Positions 12,186-24,035 of a stretch of 64,000 nucleotides of DNA are shown one piece after another (the stretch's first letter is position 1; every line of letters begins with the position of its first letter). Made by a program: the position numbers and the translations under genes. The stretch comes from Megaustenia siamemsis. Taxonomy: Eukaryota > Mollusca > Gastropoda > Stylommatophora > Ariophantidae. Under the pieces are notes generated by a model. The model was not told the DNA's origin. It was given only the letters and a program-made list of their open reading frames with translations, and did not search any database. The DNA lies in the NCBI GenBank assembly GCA_032433765.1, contig JAVIAB010000124.1:96167702-96231701 (forward strand), written 5' to 3'.

Positions 12186-12369
12186 GATATCCGATACGGA
12201 AACATTAACCACAAACAACAGTGTATCATAGTGGTAAATATGTGTCCGCGTTGAATGAATCCTGATGCTGGCGTGTTAACACTTCTAATTTAGCTCTAAA
12301 ACATTAATCTATGTGCGTGTGTGAGCGTGCGTGCATGTGAGTGTGTGTGCTGGCGTGTTAACCACTTCT
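12186..12369. repeat. TG-rich unit, first copy
   Basis: A roughly 100-bp phrase (CTATGTGCGTGTGTGAGCG, then TGCTGGCGTGTTAACCA and CTTCTAATTATGCTC) that recurs at 12,860-12,960. The two copies flank a LINE insertion. Confidence 0.6.
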
Positions 12370-12865
12370 AATTATGCTCAAGACTACACCCACGCCTGTA
12401 TAATGAGTGATTCGATGAGCATGATAAGAAAAGTGTAGGGGGGCCCTGTACGTATGCAATTGGTAGAGTCATTGCAAACGTCAAAAATACGAAATGTCAT
12501 CTTTGTCTATGTCCCAGGACATGCGGGAGTATGGGGAAATGGAAAAAACGGACAGGTTGGCTAGCTGCGCTATTGTTGAGGACGGTCAACCAATGGATCG
12601 GGCGGACATTTTCAGTACCTTCCGGAAAGTATGAAGGACACAGGATTTCGACAACGTGAGTCCACATCACTCCTTCGGATGAAAGAGATGGGGTTGAAGT
12701 TGGGCACAGCCAGAAAATAGAAACATAGTGGACGTGTAAGAAGATTTATCAAACAACACAGAACTGGAGTTGTCAGTCGCTGGACACTGCGAGACTTGCT
12801 GATTAGAGGATCTAAGCACCTATGGTCATGTTCGGTGATGACCCGCAAATAACTCAATTATGCTC
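12370..12865 (+). mobile_element. RNase H-type LINE 3' remnant with 10-bp target-site duplication
   Basis: The direct repeat AATTATGCTC lies at 12,370-12,379 and 12,856-12,865. Between them is a degenerate copy of the sequence at 47775-48640, reading IFVYVPGHAG, then a DRLASCAIVEDGQPMDRA stretch and SRWTLRDLL with frameshifts. It corresponds to the C-terminal part of a ribonuclease H domain and the following tail. Confidence 0.65.
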
Positions 12866-13686
12866 TAAAATATTAATCTATGTGCGTGTGTGAGCGTGTG
12901 TGCGTGCATGTGTGTGTGTGTATGCTGGCGTGTTAACCACTTCTAATTATGCTATAAAATATTCATGCATGTGCGTGTGTGTGTGTGTGTGCTGACGCAA
13001 ATGTTCCTGTTTATTTTCACCTTTTGTCTGTATAACTGTTACATATTGTGTTGATATCCCATAACGTAAGTAAATGATAAATGTTAAATATGAAGTGACA
13101 TTATATACTGCTACAATTCTGTTGCCGTCTATATGTTCTTCTCAACAATCTTTCCTCTTGTCAAAACACGCAAGTAATAAATACCCAGACGAATAGTCCT
13201 ATTTGTATCCAACCTACAAAGGTAGATAGGAAGAAAAAATTACCACCATGTATGGTATATCCTATCTACAAAGGTAGGTAGGAAAAAAAAAAAAACTACC
13301 ACCCTGTTTAGTTTAACCTACATGCAAAGGAATATAAGCAAAAATAAAGAACAAGGAGCGATAATACAGACAGTGCATCGGAGAAAAAGGTCGTCAAGAG
13401 GTTGGTGAAAGATGGCTGGAATCAGGGTGTGTAAGGAAGGTTGAAAGGGGGTAGATTAGTGGTATAGAGAATGCAATGAATGTAAAGATAGATTTGTGAA
13501 TGTTTTGTTCGTGAGAGGAGAATGTGATTTTGAGTTGCATCACAGGTGGTGTGGTAGTGAGTATGTCTTGAAGAATGATACCAACGAATGATACAAGCAG
13601 TACAACAAATGGTTCAACGAGTAAATTAAAAAAAAAAACACATAACACCATCAATCAGGAAAAGAATATGTTTATTTATATCCAAA
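12866..13686. other. TG microsatellite and small tandem repeats, no gene seen
   Basis: (TG)n-rich runs at about 12,885-12,925 and 12,968-12,992. A tandem pair of units around CCTATCTACAAAGGTAGGTA lies at 13,200-13,330. An A run lies at 13,629-13,639. Nothing coding was recognised. Confidence 0.55.
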
Positions 13687-13727
13687 CAGGGCTTCAAAGA
13701 CACAGTTAACATCAGCTTTTTGGGTAA
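13687..13727 (+). pseudogene. GPCR exon 1 scrap (third copy)
   Basis: The peptide TGFKDTVNISFLG followed by the donor GGTAAAC is the end of exon 1 of the receptor family at 7832 and 41838. Everything upstream of TM1's last residues is missing. Sequence at about 15,690-15,980 is also loosely similar to 43,250-43,510 in copy 2's intron 1, so a third gene unit was probably once here. Confidence 0.6.
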
Positions 13728-14254
13728 ACAAATTTGTTCATATATTTAAACAGTGAGAATCATGATATTAAAGAAACATTTGGTTATTTAGTTATGGAAG
13801 GTCCCGATATCCCTGCAAACGGATTAAAATCCATAATAGCTCAACCGCCCGTGCCAGTGGAATCATCTGAATTATTAACTCATCTCCCAAACAAAGAAAG
13901 TTAGAGGTAGTCCCCATCAAAGCAGTCTCAGCACACGCCAAAATACATAAGGCGATACCGCACAGAAAGTGAACACAGCCAGCTGTTCCCGGTCATACGA
14001 TATCAGGATTCATCGTAAACATTTGGAATATCGGAACATGATCAAAACGGATGAGACACACAGCCCACGGTATGCACAGAGCACCTAACTCAGTAGCTCC
14101 TGCAACAAGCCGAACTTGGAATATGAGGAAACTGCAACCAGGAACACTTTACAGACATAGCCTTCAATGGTTCCTGCCGCCTATCCACCATATTGTCCGG
14201 AAGTTCACGTCCTGCTGAAAATGATGATCGTCATATTTTTTAATGTATCATCAT
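13728..14254. other. no gene seen
   Basis: Unassigned sequence following the GPCR exon scrap. No mobile element or RNA gene recognised. Confidence 0.4.
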
Positions 14255-14815
14255 CATCAAGTACCGGGCCTGCTGGCGTAGGTGATCATGTCTCTCCACA
14301 ACTTTCGAGCTCGACAGCTATTTATCATTTCTGCTGTTGACCTTCTGCCAAGCCATTCTCTTAAGATGTCTGTTAAATTTTTCTCTTTGCTTCCCTCTAT
14401 CTCTTCGTCCCTCAATTTTTCCAGTTGTTACAATATATTCCAGTTGTTCTCTTCTCATTATATGGCCAAAAAATGATGACTGTTTCTTCCTAATATTGGA
14501 AATTAACTCTCTTTTTGCTTTGACCTCTCTCAGAACATCTTCATTACTCTTCTTAGCTGTCCATGGTACTCTCAATATTCTTCTGTAAAACCACATTTCT
14601 ACAGACTCCAGTGATTTTCTTGTCTGTTGTCCTATTGTCCATGATTCGCATCCATATGTTACGACTGATTCTACGTAACATTTAAGAACTCTTTTTCTTT
14701 GTTTCTATTGTCAAAAATGGATTGCATAGTATCTTCCTCATTTTTTGGAAAGCTGCATTTGCCTGAGCCATTCTGCATCTCACCTCTTTTGTACATCTTC
14801 CGTCTGAGGTGAACA
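14255..14815 (-). mobile_element. LINE 3' remnant, - copy
   Basis: The minus strand at 14,318-14,596 encodes FYRRILRVPWTAKKSNEDVL, GHIMRREQLEYIV and GKIEGRRDRGKQREKFNRHL, a non-LTR C-terminus. It is an inverted copy of 11600-12185; the paired copies could form a long cruciform or foldback transcript. Confidence 0.65.
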
Positions 14816-16285
14816 AAATGTATAGCGCTTGATGATGTTAGGACATCGTGTTTGACTCTAATTCCGAACATATAAAACACAGTTCGTCGTCAGATTATTC
14901 CCGTCGCACATCAAACAACAGATCGTAAGATTAGCGTATGGCCGGTCTTGGGATAAATGATGAGCCATTATGATGACGTAGCACACACACAATGGCTGCG
15001 CCCATGGATTCATGATTACTCTGGTGAATACTGTCAACAATGAACGAAACGCGGTGCAAATTCCCTAAAGAGATAAAACTTCAGCTGACTTGACGGAGCC
15101 CACCACATTGATGCGTTGTAAAATGTAAATAATTTGCGTCAAACAACTCCAACAACGGTCATTGAACAGCACTTAGTGTGACGTAAAACGCAGATCAACA
15201 CTAGACGGTGGAAGGTTGCTTTCACAACACTTGATTTGTCAAAACGGAATATTGCCGTGCGTGCAACGCCAATTCAGCAGCGCAGACGTGTTACGTAGAA
15301 CATCATTTCGACTTGAATGCATAAAATTGCAATGGAAAGCCGAAATTAATCAGATCCAAAGCAATTTATGCTGCGATCGAGAGAACGTGACTTAGTTCCG
15401 CCATCATGGAAACGGAAGTCCTAAAGAAACATATCACTGACTGATGTTTTGGAAAATTATAAATAAGAAAATATGTTTCTATTTCCGTAAGTTAGAAGTT
15501 GTTTTACTAAACATTTCCCCAAATATGTTAATTTATAAATATAATATCGCAATCCATGAAGTTTCATTTAAAAACAAATGCTTTAGTAAAAGAAATATGA
15601 CTTTATCAAGTTTCTGTCTAATCTTTGGCGAAAGATATCCCGTGAGATGTATTATAGTGTTAAGGTGTGAGCTCATTACATTTCGCCTTTGGACAGTAGG
15701 AGGTCAGTGCTTTTCCGCACTGTCATTACCATTTTTAACTCAGTAAGCTATGTATCCACAACATTTTGCCTACTGAGTTCATTAAAGATCGCCAGATTGT
15801 GATCGAAACGAGGTTCACTTTTCCGCCAAGCTAGCGAGTTATCACTTTGGTACCGACGAGCTAGTCCTAGCTAGCACATCTCATATTGTCCAAGCTAGAT
15901 CATCAATTACTAGGATTATTTTCTATGTTACCATTATGAAGAGAATGTATGTTGCAGTATCAAGACAGTGTATTGTATTATTTTTATTCTTGTATATATA
16001 AGAGAGAAATTATAAAAAGAGTTTATATATAGTAAAATATCGGTCACGCGTTATAGATGATAGGTAATATCATTTTGGTGCCAAATGTACCATATGGTGT
16101 CTCTTAACACTGACTGCACACTTTTACAGTACCAAACATGTACTAATCAAATGCGGTCTAGTTAGAAAACACCATGGTATCCTGGCTCTATGTTTCCTAA
16201 ATTGTGCATATTTAGCACAAGTACCATTTCGTTCCGTATGGTCTGTAGGTGAACTCTGCACGATCAACCGACCAATATTTTCTGT
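14816..16285. other. AT-rich, no gene seen; partial similarity to GPCR2 intron 1
   Basis: 15,444-15,746 is open but has no domain and biased composition. About 15,690-15,980 resembles 43,250-43,510 (GGAGG-CAGTGC, CATTACC and TTAC-ATTATGAAGA phrases in the same order), consistent with an old segmental duplication. Nothing else recognised. Confidence 0.4.
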
Positions 16286-17434
16286 CATCATCATCATGTG
16301 ACGTACCGGTTGCCGTGGACAGGTAACTATGTCCTTCCACAATCTTCGATCAACCGTGCATTGTATCAATTCTACTGTTGACTGATTCCCATGCCACGAT
16401 ACCAAGCTATCTAATATTTTCTCTTTCTGTTAATATCCTGTCCCTGTATTTTGGCAGCTGTAACCAAGTATTCCAACTATCACTTTTTTTCTGAGTGCTG
16501 TAAAACACACATCTTCTTCCTATGATTCACATTCCAATTTTCCTCTTCTCATGATGTGCCCGAAAAATAATAATGATTATTTCTTTCTGATGTTTCTTAG
16601 GAGCTCCTTTTTTGTTGTGTTGACGTCTTTTAGAATTTCCTGGTTGGTCCATTTATCTGTCCATGAACTTTCAACATTCTTCTCAGAAATCCCATCTCTG
16701 TGGCCTATAATCGTCTTTTCATGTCTTTGGTTACTGTCCATGATTCGCTTCCATAGGTCAGAAGTGGCTATATATAGCACCGATAACTCTCTTTCATAGT
16801 TCTATTGACATATACCTATTGCATTAGACGTTTTTCATTTTCAGAAATGGTATTTTGGCCTGAGATATTATGGTTTTTTTTATCTCGTTGGTGCATCTTA
16901 CATATGATGTTATTCTTTTACTATTATGTCTCTCATTTCTTGCAGTTCATTCTCTGTCTCTGCTATTAAGACTGTGTCATCCGCATTTCACAAATTATTT
17001 ATGATGTGGCCGTTGACGTCAATTCCTTTTTTGTCTAGTATTGATCTCAAATTTGCTTCGCCGTAAAGTGAAAACAAATCCAGTGACAGAACACAGCCTA
17101 GTCTGACTCCTTTTTTGATATATAGGTACTGTCCTGTTTGGGTTGTTAATTCTTCTGGCTGTTGTTTGTTGCCTGAACATGTTTTTTTATGATTCGCAGA
17201 TCCTTGCCATCAATGTTTAATTTCTCCAGCATATTGATTATTTTCACATGCTTTACTTTGTCAAATGCTTGTATTAGTCTATAAAGCACATATATAGATC
17301 TTTCTATACATGTATAGCTCTTTCTATCAACGTTCTCATGATGTATATTGAATTATTGGTGCCCTTTTCTTCCACAAATCTATAATGTTTCGCACTTATT
17401 TCTGGTTTTATTTTGTTCCTCACACGTGTCATGA
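16286..17434 (-). mobile_element. LINE remnant, 3' part of an interrupted element
   Basis: Minus-strand peptides run from RT (EISAKHYRFVEEKGTNNSIY then MRTLIERAI at 17,320-17,440) through linker to the C-terminal end at about 16,300-16,400 (STVELIQCTVDRRLWKDIVT). It continues at 18302 beyond an inserted SINE cluster. Many stops. Confidence 0.65.
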
Positions 17435-17511
17435 TGATTCTTAGTAACAAATAATAATACATAAATATTATTATGTGGGGAACTTCCGAGGCGATAATAG
17501 GGAATAATAGA

Positions 17512-17880
17512 ACAAATAAGTATGTGTTAGCACTCGGAAAAATTAACAGGCAAACAACAACAGAAAAAAACGAAGAACAATATATGTTCCGAAGTGGGAT
17601 CGAACCCGTACTCCCTGGCACCGCGCCTTGCCACGAGAAGCCGAACGCTTGGCACACTGCCACTCAGCCAAAAAAATTGGCTATTGTAGTAGTGTCTTCC
17701 ACGAAAGGCGCTCTCAATGACTATAGCATAGGGTAACGATCACAGACCGGAAATAAATTGTATATTTGTACTTTCCTATTAATGCAAGTATCTCCCAGTA
17801 GGGCTGAATACTTGTGTTGTAGACAAACATTTATTGGACGAAACAGCACGAATAGTAGTTTCCAGTGGTTATATAAAAAA
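17512..17880 (-). mobile_element. tRNA-derived SINE, family 3
   Basis: On the minus strand a TGGCTGAGTGG A-box-like motif and a GGTTCGATCCCA B box sit about 55 bases apart (within 17,590-17,672). The rest is shared in order with 19,455-20,035, including CTCATGACTATAG-like and GTATCTCCC phrases. Confidence 0.6.
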
Positions 17881-17882
17881 AA

Positions 17883-18132
17883 GTAAAGTACCCCCCGTCA
17901 CGCCAAGTGGCGTATAGGGAAATATGGTGTTAGTGACCCTATATTTTACAGACCTTCAGCACATGACTTTTGGGGTAATGTGGTCGGTATTACGCCCGTG
18001 CTGCTTTCACTTTCCCAGAAAAATCTGGTACCCATTTAAGGCTGGGTGAACCCGGAGCCGTCGGTTGGGATCGAACCCTACCCCTTGTCCGTATTAGTCC
18101 AGTTCACTAACCACTGAGCTATCGCGGCTCCC
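17883..18132 (-). mobile_element. tRNA-derived SINE, family 1
   Basis: Minus-strand copy of the most abundant SINE of the window. The head reads GGAGCCGCGATAGCTCAGTG with B box GGTTCGATCCCA; the body includes ACCGGATTTTT and GGGCGTAATACCGACCACAT; the tail is CACCATATTTCCCTATACGC then GTGACGGGGGGTACTTTAC. Confidence 0.85.
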
Positions 18133-18159
18133 ACTAATTTTTAGGGAATTAGTAAAACC

Positions 18160-18240
18160 CAGGTGTCCTCGCCAGGGTACGAACCCCGGCTGTTGCCGTG
18201 GTAAGCCAACCGCCTATCGATTGCGCTAACCGGACACCCC
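18160..18240 (-). other. tRNA-like sequence (pseudo-tRNA or SINE head)
   Basis: On the minus strand the ends GGTGTCC and GGACACC pair perfectly like an acceptor stem, and a GGGGTTCGTACCC segment resembles the T arm. The D arm and T loop do not fit a standard tRNA exactly, so it is more likely a SINE head or a decayed tRNA than a working gene. Confidence 0.4.
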
Positions 18241-18301
18241 AGTGGTTATATACTGGTAACAAATAATAATATATAAATGTTTGCCTGTTGATTCTTAGTA
18301 A

Positions 18302-19454
18302 TACTGTCGCCATATAGCTCTTGAGACTTCAAGTGCGATGGTCTTCACAATCATAGGTCCCCGACTTCTTCGGAATGGCAACAAAGATAGATTTTAATAG
18401 ATCTTCTGGTATGTGTCCTGTGTTATAAATGTCATTGAGTAGTTTTGTTATGACTTGTACTTGCAGATCTCCTAATGCAATTATCTCTTCGATCGTTATA
18501 TTGCCAAGACGTGGTGCTTTGCATCTTTCCATGTGTTGAATGGCCCCCACTACTTGACTGTACATTATTGGTGATCGTGTGACTTTTAAAAACTTTTTTT
18601 ATCTCTGGACTTTCATCGTGGAAGAGTTGACAGACATATTACGTCCATATTTCTATTACTTCTCCTGTCTCATTATCATATTTCCTTCCTTTGATTACAC
18701 AAATACTGAAACTTTGATTTATTTTCTTCTTCTTAATTCATTAAACTGATTCTGCAAATGTTGAGTCTTTCTTTTGTTGTTTTTCAATTTCTTAACATTT
18801 CTGATTTAACCATCATTCCTTTGCTTCTCTGTATTTGTTTTAGATATCTTTGTGCAATATTTTGTATGTCCGTTCTTCTTGCTTATGTTTTTGTCTTTCG
18901 TCCATTAGTTCTAGTATTTCTTTTGTCCTCCATTTCTTTCTATTGATTCTTTTAGTCACTGGTATTTCTTCTTTTCGTCGTTTGGTCTGTGTCGTCCACT
19001 GATCGCGTAAAGCTTCTAACATACCATTTTTTTTCTTTTTTATTTTTATTGTTCCTAGCATTCAGCTTTACTGCAGCGTCACATTTTTATGCATTCATTT
19101 GCATTTCTTTGTCTTAACCTCTTTCTTCTTTTGATGTTTGTTGAATCGATTGTTTGAGTATTTTCCACTGCTCCTCCATGTTCTGTATTTTCACAATAGC
19201 TTTATATCTATTTTGCACGTTCTTACTGTGCTTGTCACACATCTGTTTATGTACTCTAAGCATATCTAGTTCCAATTTCATATTTCATGGTCAGATTTAT
19301 GTGTCTTCCGCAGTATTTTTCTCATCATTCCAACTACTGGAAATGGTCACTATTGCAGTTGGCTCCTATCCGTGTTTTAACAGTTGTTAGTCCATTCCTG
19401 AACCTTCTCTGTGCCAGTATAAAATCAGCTTGTCAACGAATTAATTCAGAGGAA
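18302..19454 (-). mobile_element. LINE remnant, 5' part of the interrupted element
   Basis: Minus-strand peptides precede the RT finger region: VVGAIQHMERCKAPRLGNIT, IEEIIALGDLQVQVITKLLN and IPEDLLKSIFVAIPKKSGT at 18,329-18,565, then an upstream WRTKEILELMDERQKHKQE segment at 18,840-19,061. Together with 16286-17434 this is one element of the RTE/CR1-like class, now full of stops. Confidence 0.65.
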
Positions 19455-20035
19455 TGAGTATGTTTATATCACTTGGAAAAAATGACAAATAATCAACAAC
19501 AGAAAAAAAACAAAGAATAATATATGGTACTAAGCAGGATCGGAGCCGCGATAATTCAGTGGTTAGTGAACTGGACTACAAAGGACAAGAGGTAGGGTTC
19601 GATCCCAAACGACGAGTTCCGATTGAACCTGATTTTTGGGGGGAAAAGTAAGGCGGCACGGGCGTAATACCGACCACATTACTCCAAAAATCATGTGCCG
19701 AAGGTCTTAAAATTTATGGTCACTAAGACCATATTCCCTATACGCCACATGGCGTGACGTGGATACTTTACATTACTTTTTCCTAAGCAGAATCGAACCC
19801 GTACACCTTGGTACAGCGCCTTGCTACGAAAGCCAAACACCAGGGAACACTGCCAACTCGGTTAACTAAAAAATTACCCATCCTTGGCGATGTCTTTCAC
19901 GCAGGTGTTCTCATGACTATAGTCTAGGGCTGCGATCACAACTCGAGTATAAATTGTGTATCTGTATTTTTCCTATGAAGATATGTATCTCCCGGATAGG
20001 GTATGGCTGAATACTTGTTGTGTACTTTCTTCTCT
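19455..20035. mobile_element. SINE family 3 copy split by a family 1 SINE
   Basis: The family 3 sequence reads to CTAAGCAGGATCG at 19,530-19,542 and restarts as CTAAGCAGAATCGAACCCGT at 19,784. The duplicated CTAAGCAG is a likely short target-site duplication. Between lies a family 1 SINE (19,542-19,782, plus strand) with head GGAGCCGCGATAATTCAGTG and B box GGTTCGATCCCA. Confidence 0.7.
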
Positions 20036-20195
20036 GGGCTTTGCAATGTCCATAGTCGTATAGGGTTTTGTTTGAACCAGTTGTTACCTATAATCACTTC
20101 ATGTGTGTTTGCTGAAACTAACAATCTATCCCTCTATAATTCAACTCTCCAAGACCTGTCCTCCAATAACATGTTGCACTTTAGCGCTTATTACT
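20036..20195 (-). mobile_element. short LINE-like scrap
   Basis: Minus strand reads a fragment with CLLVSANTHEVIIGNNWFKQ, which looks like part of an endonuclease or linker region of a non-LTR element. Too short to classify. Confidence 0.3.
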
Positions 20196-20475
20196 GTTAA
20201 ACACAAGTATTACTGTTATATACAATTATTACTGTTACACACATTTTTTAATGTGGCACAAATATTATCTCCATACACAATAAATACTGCCACACACAAT
20301 TATCATTGTTTCATACAACTATTACTGTTACATACAATTATTACCCTTACAAACAATTATTACTGTTACATAACTATTACTGCTCCGCACAATTATTGCT
20401 GTTTTATTCAAATATTACTGTTACATTCAATTATTTATAATACATACAATTACTACCCGCACATACAATTATTTG

Positions 20476-20735
20476 TAGCCGCGATAGCTCAGTGGTTACT
20501 GAACTGGACTACAAAGGACAAGGGGTAGGGTTCGGTCCCAACCGACGGCCTCCGGGTTCACCCAACCTTAAATGGGCACCTGATTTTTGTCTGGGAAAGC
20601 AAAGCAGCACTGGCGTAATACCGACCACATTACCCCAAAAATCATGTGCTGAAGGTCTGTAAAATGTAGGGTCACTAACACCATATTTCCCTATACGCTA
20701 CTTGACGTGACGGGGTTACTTCACTTTACATACAA
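20476..20735 (+). mobile_element. tRNA-derived SINE, family 1
   Basis: Head GCCGCGATAGCTCAGTGG, B box GGTTCGGTCCCA (one substitution), body and GTGACGGGG-TACTT tail as in the other copies. Inserted in the minisatellite. Confidence 0.85.
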
Positions 20736-21752
20736 TTATTACTGTTATAAACAATAATTATAATTACATACAATTATTACTATTACGCACAATTATTACT
20801 ATTGCATACACTTATTTTTATTAAACATAATTATTTCTATTACATACAATTATTAGTTGTACACACATTTTACTACATTTAACGCACTGTTACGTATAAT
20901 TATTACTGTTACATACAAGTATTGCAGACATACACAAACAGTCTTACTGCCACACACAATTACTACTGTTACATACAGCTATTGCTGTTACATACACTTA
21001 TTATTGTCATTCACAATCATTACTGCCACACACAATTGCTACCTATTACACTCAATTGCTATTGTCACACACAATTATTACTGTTATACCCACAAATATT
21101 ACTGTTACACATAATTATTAATGTAATACACAACTATTACCGTTGCATACACTTATTACTGTTACACACAGCTATTAATGTTACAAACAATTATAACTCT
21201 TACCTATTATTATTACTGTTACGCACAATTTTTGTTACATACAATTAGTACTGCTATATAAATTGTTACTAATACATACAGTGTCTACTGTTACACAATT
21301 ATTACTGTTACACACAAGTATTGTTCTTGCATACACATTACTTTTACATACAATTATTTCTATTACCTACAATTATTACTATTACACATAACTTCAATTA
21401 CTGTTACAGACAAAAGTATTACTGTCGCTAACAATTATTGTTGTCATACACAATTATTACTGTCATATACAAATATTTATCTCTGTCACACAAACCTAAT
21501 AATGTCATACAAAATTATTACTGTCATGCACAATTATTACTATGACATAAAATTTATTCTGCATCATTCAATTGTTACTTTTGCAACAAAAACATACAAT
21601 TACATACAATTATTACTGTTACGATTATTACTGTTATACGCAGCTATTACTATTACTTACACTTGTTACTATTACATTTACTTATTACTGTCAAACACAG
21701 GTTATTATTGTTCTATATATATTTTACTATCATACATAATGACTACTTTTAA

Positions 21753-21995
21753 GGAGCCGCGATAGCTCAGTCGTTAGTAAACTGGACTACAACGGACAAG
21801 AGGTAGCGCTCGATCCCAACCGACTGCTTCCGGTTCACCCAGCTTTTAATGGGTACCGGATTTTTTTTCTGTGAAAGTAAAGCGGCAATGGCGTAATACC
21901 TACCGCATTACCCCAAACGTCGTCTGAAAAAATTGATGGTTACTAACACCATATTCCCTATACGTCACCTGGCATGATGAGGGTACTATATTTAA
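21753..21995 (+). mobile_element. tRNA-derived SINE, family 1
   Basis: Head GGAGCCGCGATAGCTCAGTC, B box region GCTCGATCCCAAC, typical body with a small internal deletion near 21,915-21,925, and a decayed tail. Inserted in the minisatellite. Confidence 0.8.
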
Positions 21996-23157
21996 AAAAA
22001 ATTATTATTACTTTTACACACAATTATTATTACTACTCACAATAATAATTGTTAAGTACATTTCTAATCACTGCTTACAATTATCACCGTTGCATAAAAT
22101 TATTACTGTAACATTCAATTATTTCTGTTACATACAATTATTTATTAAACATCCAATTATAACCGTTACATTTTTTACTTTGTATTGTTTTTTTTTTTTT
22201 ACTATCAGGCACTACTATTACTATTACATAATTATTGGTAATACATACAATGTTTACCATTACACACAATTATTACTATTATAAACAATTGTTATTTTTA
22301 CACACTGTTATTACTGTTACGAGCAGTTAATACTATTACACACAATAGTTACCATCACACATAATTATTAATGTAAAAAAAAATAATTACTATCACACAC
22401 AATTATCGCTGTCACATAAAGTTATCTCTGACACAAACAATTATCTCTGTCACACACAATTAATACTGTCACGCAGTGTTATTATTATTATTACTGACAT
22501 ACACAATTATTAATGTCACATACAATCATTACTGTCACATAAAATTATTACTGTCACGCACAACTATTAAAGTCACACACAATTATCTCTGTCACACACA
22601 ATTATTACTCTCATACTCAATTATTACTGTCACATAAAACTATTATTGTCACACAATTATCACTGCCATACACAATTATTACTGTCACATTAACTATTAT
22701 TTTCACACGTAATTATTATTGTCACACACAATTATTACTGTCGCATACAACTCTTATTGTCACACACAATTATTACTGTCGCATACAACTATTATTGTCA
22801 CACACAATTATTACTGTCACATACAATTAATACTGTCACATACAACTATTATTATCACACAGGATTATTACTGTCACATACAACTATTTTTTATCACACA
22901 CAATTATTACTGTCGCACACAATTACTACTGTCACATACAACTTTTATTGTCACACACATTTATTACTTTTACACGCAATTATTACTGTCACACACAACT
23001 ATTACTGTCACATACATCTATTATTTGTCACACACAATCATTACTGTCACATACAACTATTACTGTCACACACAATTTTCACTGTTACATACAAGTATTA
23101 CACAAATGTTTATCGTGAAGGAAACAGTTGGAATATATGTTGTCTACTGTAGAAGAA

Positions 23158-23420
23158 GGGAGTCGCGATAGCTCAGTGGTTAGTGAACTGGACTACAAAG
23201 GATTAGGGGTAGGGTTCGCTCCCAACTGACGGCTTCCGGGTTCACCCAGCCTTAAATGGGTACCGGATTTTTTACTGGGAAAGTAAAGCAGCACGGGCGT
23301 AATGCCGACCACATTACCCCAAAAATCATGTCCTGAAGGTCTGTAAAATATAGGGTCACTAACACCATATTTCCTTATACGCCACTTGGCGTGACGGGGG
23401 CACTTTGCTTTACTTTTACT
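23158..23420 (+). mobile_element. tRNA-derived SINE, family 1
   Basis: Head GAGTCGCGATAGCTCAGTGG, B-box area GGTTCGCTCCCAAC, body and tail CACTTGGCGTGACGGGG intact. Lies just beyond the minisatellite. Confidence 0.85.
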
Positions 23421-23851
23421 GTAGAAGAAGAAACAAAAAAAAAGCAGTTAACGGCAAGCAGATAAAGGAAGCCATCAACATCAATGGTCTTGTAGGAAGT
23501 AAAAACATAGCCTATGAGCAAATGTTAAAATATAAATCTGTGAAGGGACATGATCACCTTCACTTGCAGTTACGATATTTGATTATAATAACGGCACAAG
23601 AGACAAGTATGATAAATTAAAACAGCACAGCAATCGAGTCTATGTATGTTTATACAACATTTGATGCTGATAGAGTAATTTCTTTTCCTGGAAAACAATA
23701 ATACTTGACGTACTCAGCCTAGATCAGAACAATATAAACATGTCAGCTCACAGTGGATCTATAGATTCAGCATTGATTTAGTCCTGCTGCTTTGTGAGTA
23801 ACAAAATATGGCTAATCAGGTGAAGTATACAAGAGTAAACTAGTGTTTTGT
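23421..23851 (+). mobile_element. LINE 3' scrap, then unassigned sequence
   Basis: 23,430-23,590 encodes a short KAVNGKQIKEAININGLVG... KSVKGHDHLHLQLRYLI peptide like the extreme C-terminus of a non-LTR ORF. 23,600-23,851 holds nothing recognised. Confidence 0.35.
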
Positions 23852-24035
23852 TATTGAGTTATTGAGTTATTTGCGGGTCATCATCATTGCTCTCCGAACA
23901 TATCCATATGTGCTCAAATGCTCTCCTCAGCAAGTCTCGCAGTATCTGACGACTCCAAACCTGTTTTCATTGATAAGTCATCTTACACGCCCCCTTAAAT
24001 TTCTCGTTTCTGGCTGTGCCCATCTTAACTTCCAT
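23852..24035 (-). mobile_element. RNase H-type LINE, 3' piece
   Basis: Minus strand matches the 3' end of the element at 47775-48640, starting at TTATTGAGTTATTTGCGGGTC. The reading stops at CTTAACTTCCAT and resumes at 25,749 (CTTTCATCCGAAGG), so a 1.7-kb insertion splits it. Confidence 0.7.

Larger units (their letters stand above)
17435..18301. mobile_element. composite SINE insertion with 13-bp target-site duplication
   Basis: TGATTCTTAGTAA occurs at 17,435-17,447 and again at 18,289-18,301, and the LINE reading resumes on the far side. The insert contains a family 3 SINE (about 17,512-17,880), a family 1 SINE (17,883-18,132, minus) and a tRNA-like block (18,160-18,240, minus), flanked by related AAATAATAATA phrases at both ends. 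It appears to have arrived as one unit or been built by nesting inside one SINE. Confidence 0.65.
20196..23105. repeat. 19-bp minisatellite, about 2.9 kb
   Basis: Degenerate units of the form ACAATTATTACTGTCACAC or ACAATTATTACTGTTACAT. The cleanest part is 22,560-23,090, where period 19 is obvious. Two family 1 SINEs interrupt it (20,476-20,735 and 21,753-21,995) and a third abuts its right end. Reading frames inside are repetition artefacts. Confidence 0.85.

Noticed and set aside
15444..15746. 100-codon open frame
   Set aside because: AT-driven composition, no domain, no splice context.
18160..18240. Functional tRNA gene
   Set aside because: D arm and T loop do not fit, and it sits within a SINE cluster.
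20857..23171. Tyr/His/Leu-rich frames in the 19-bp minisatellite
   Set aside because: Repeat artefact interrupted by SINEs.
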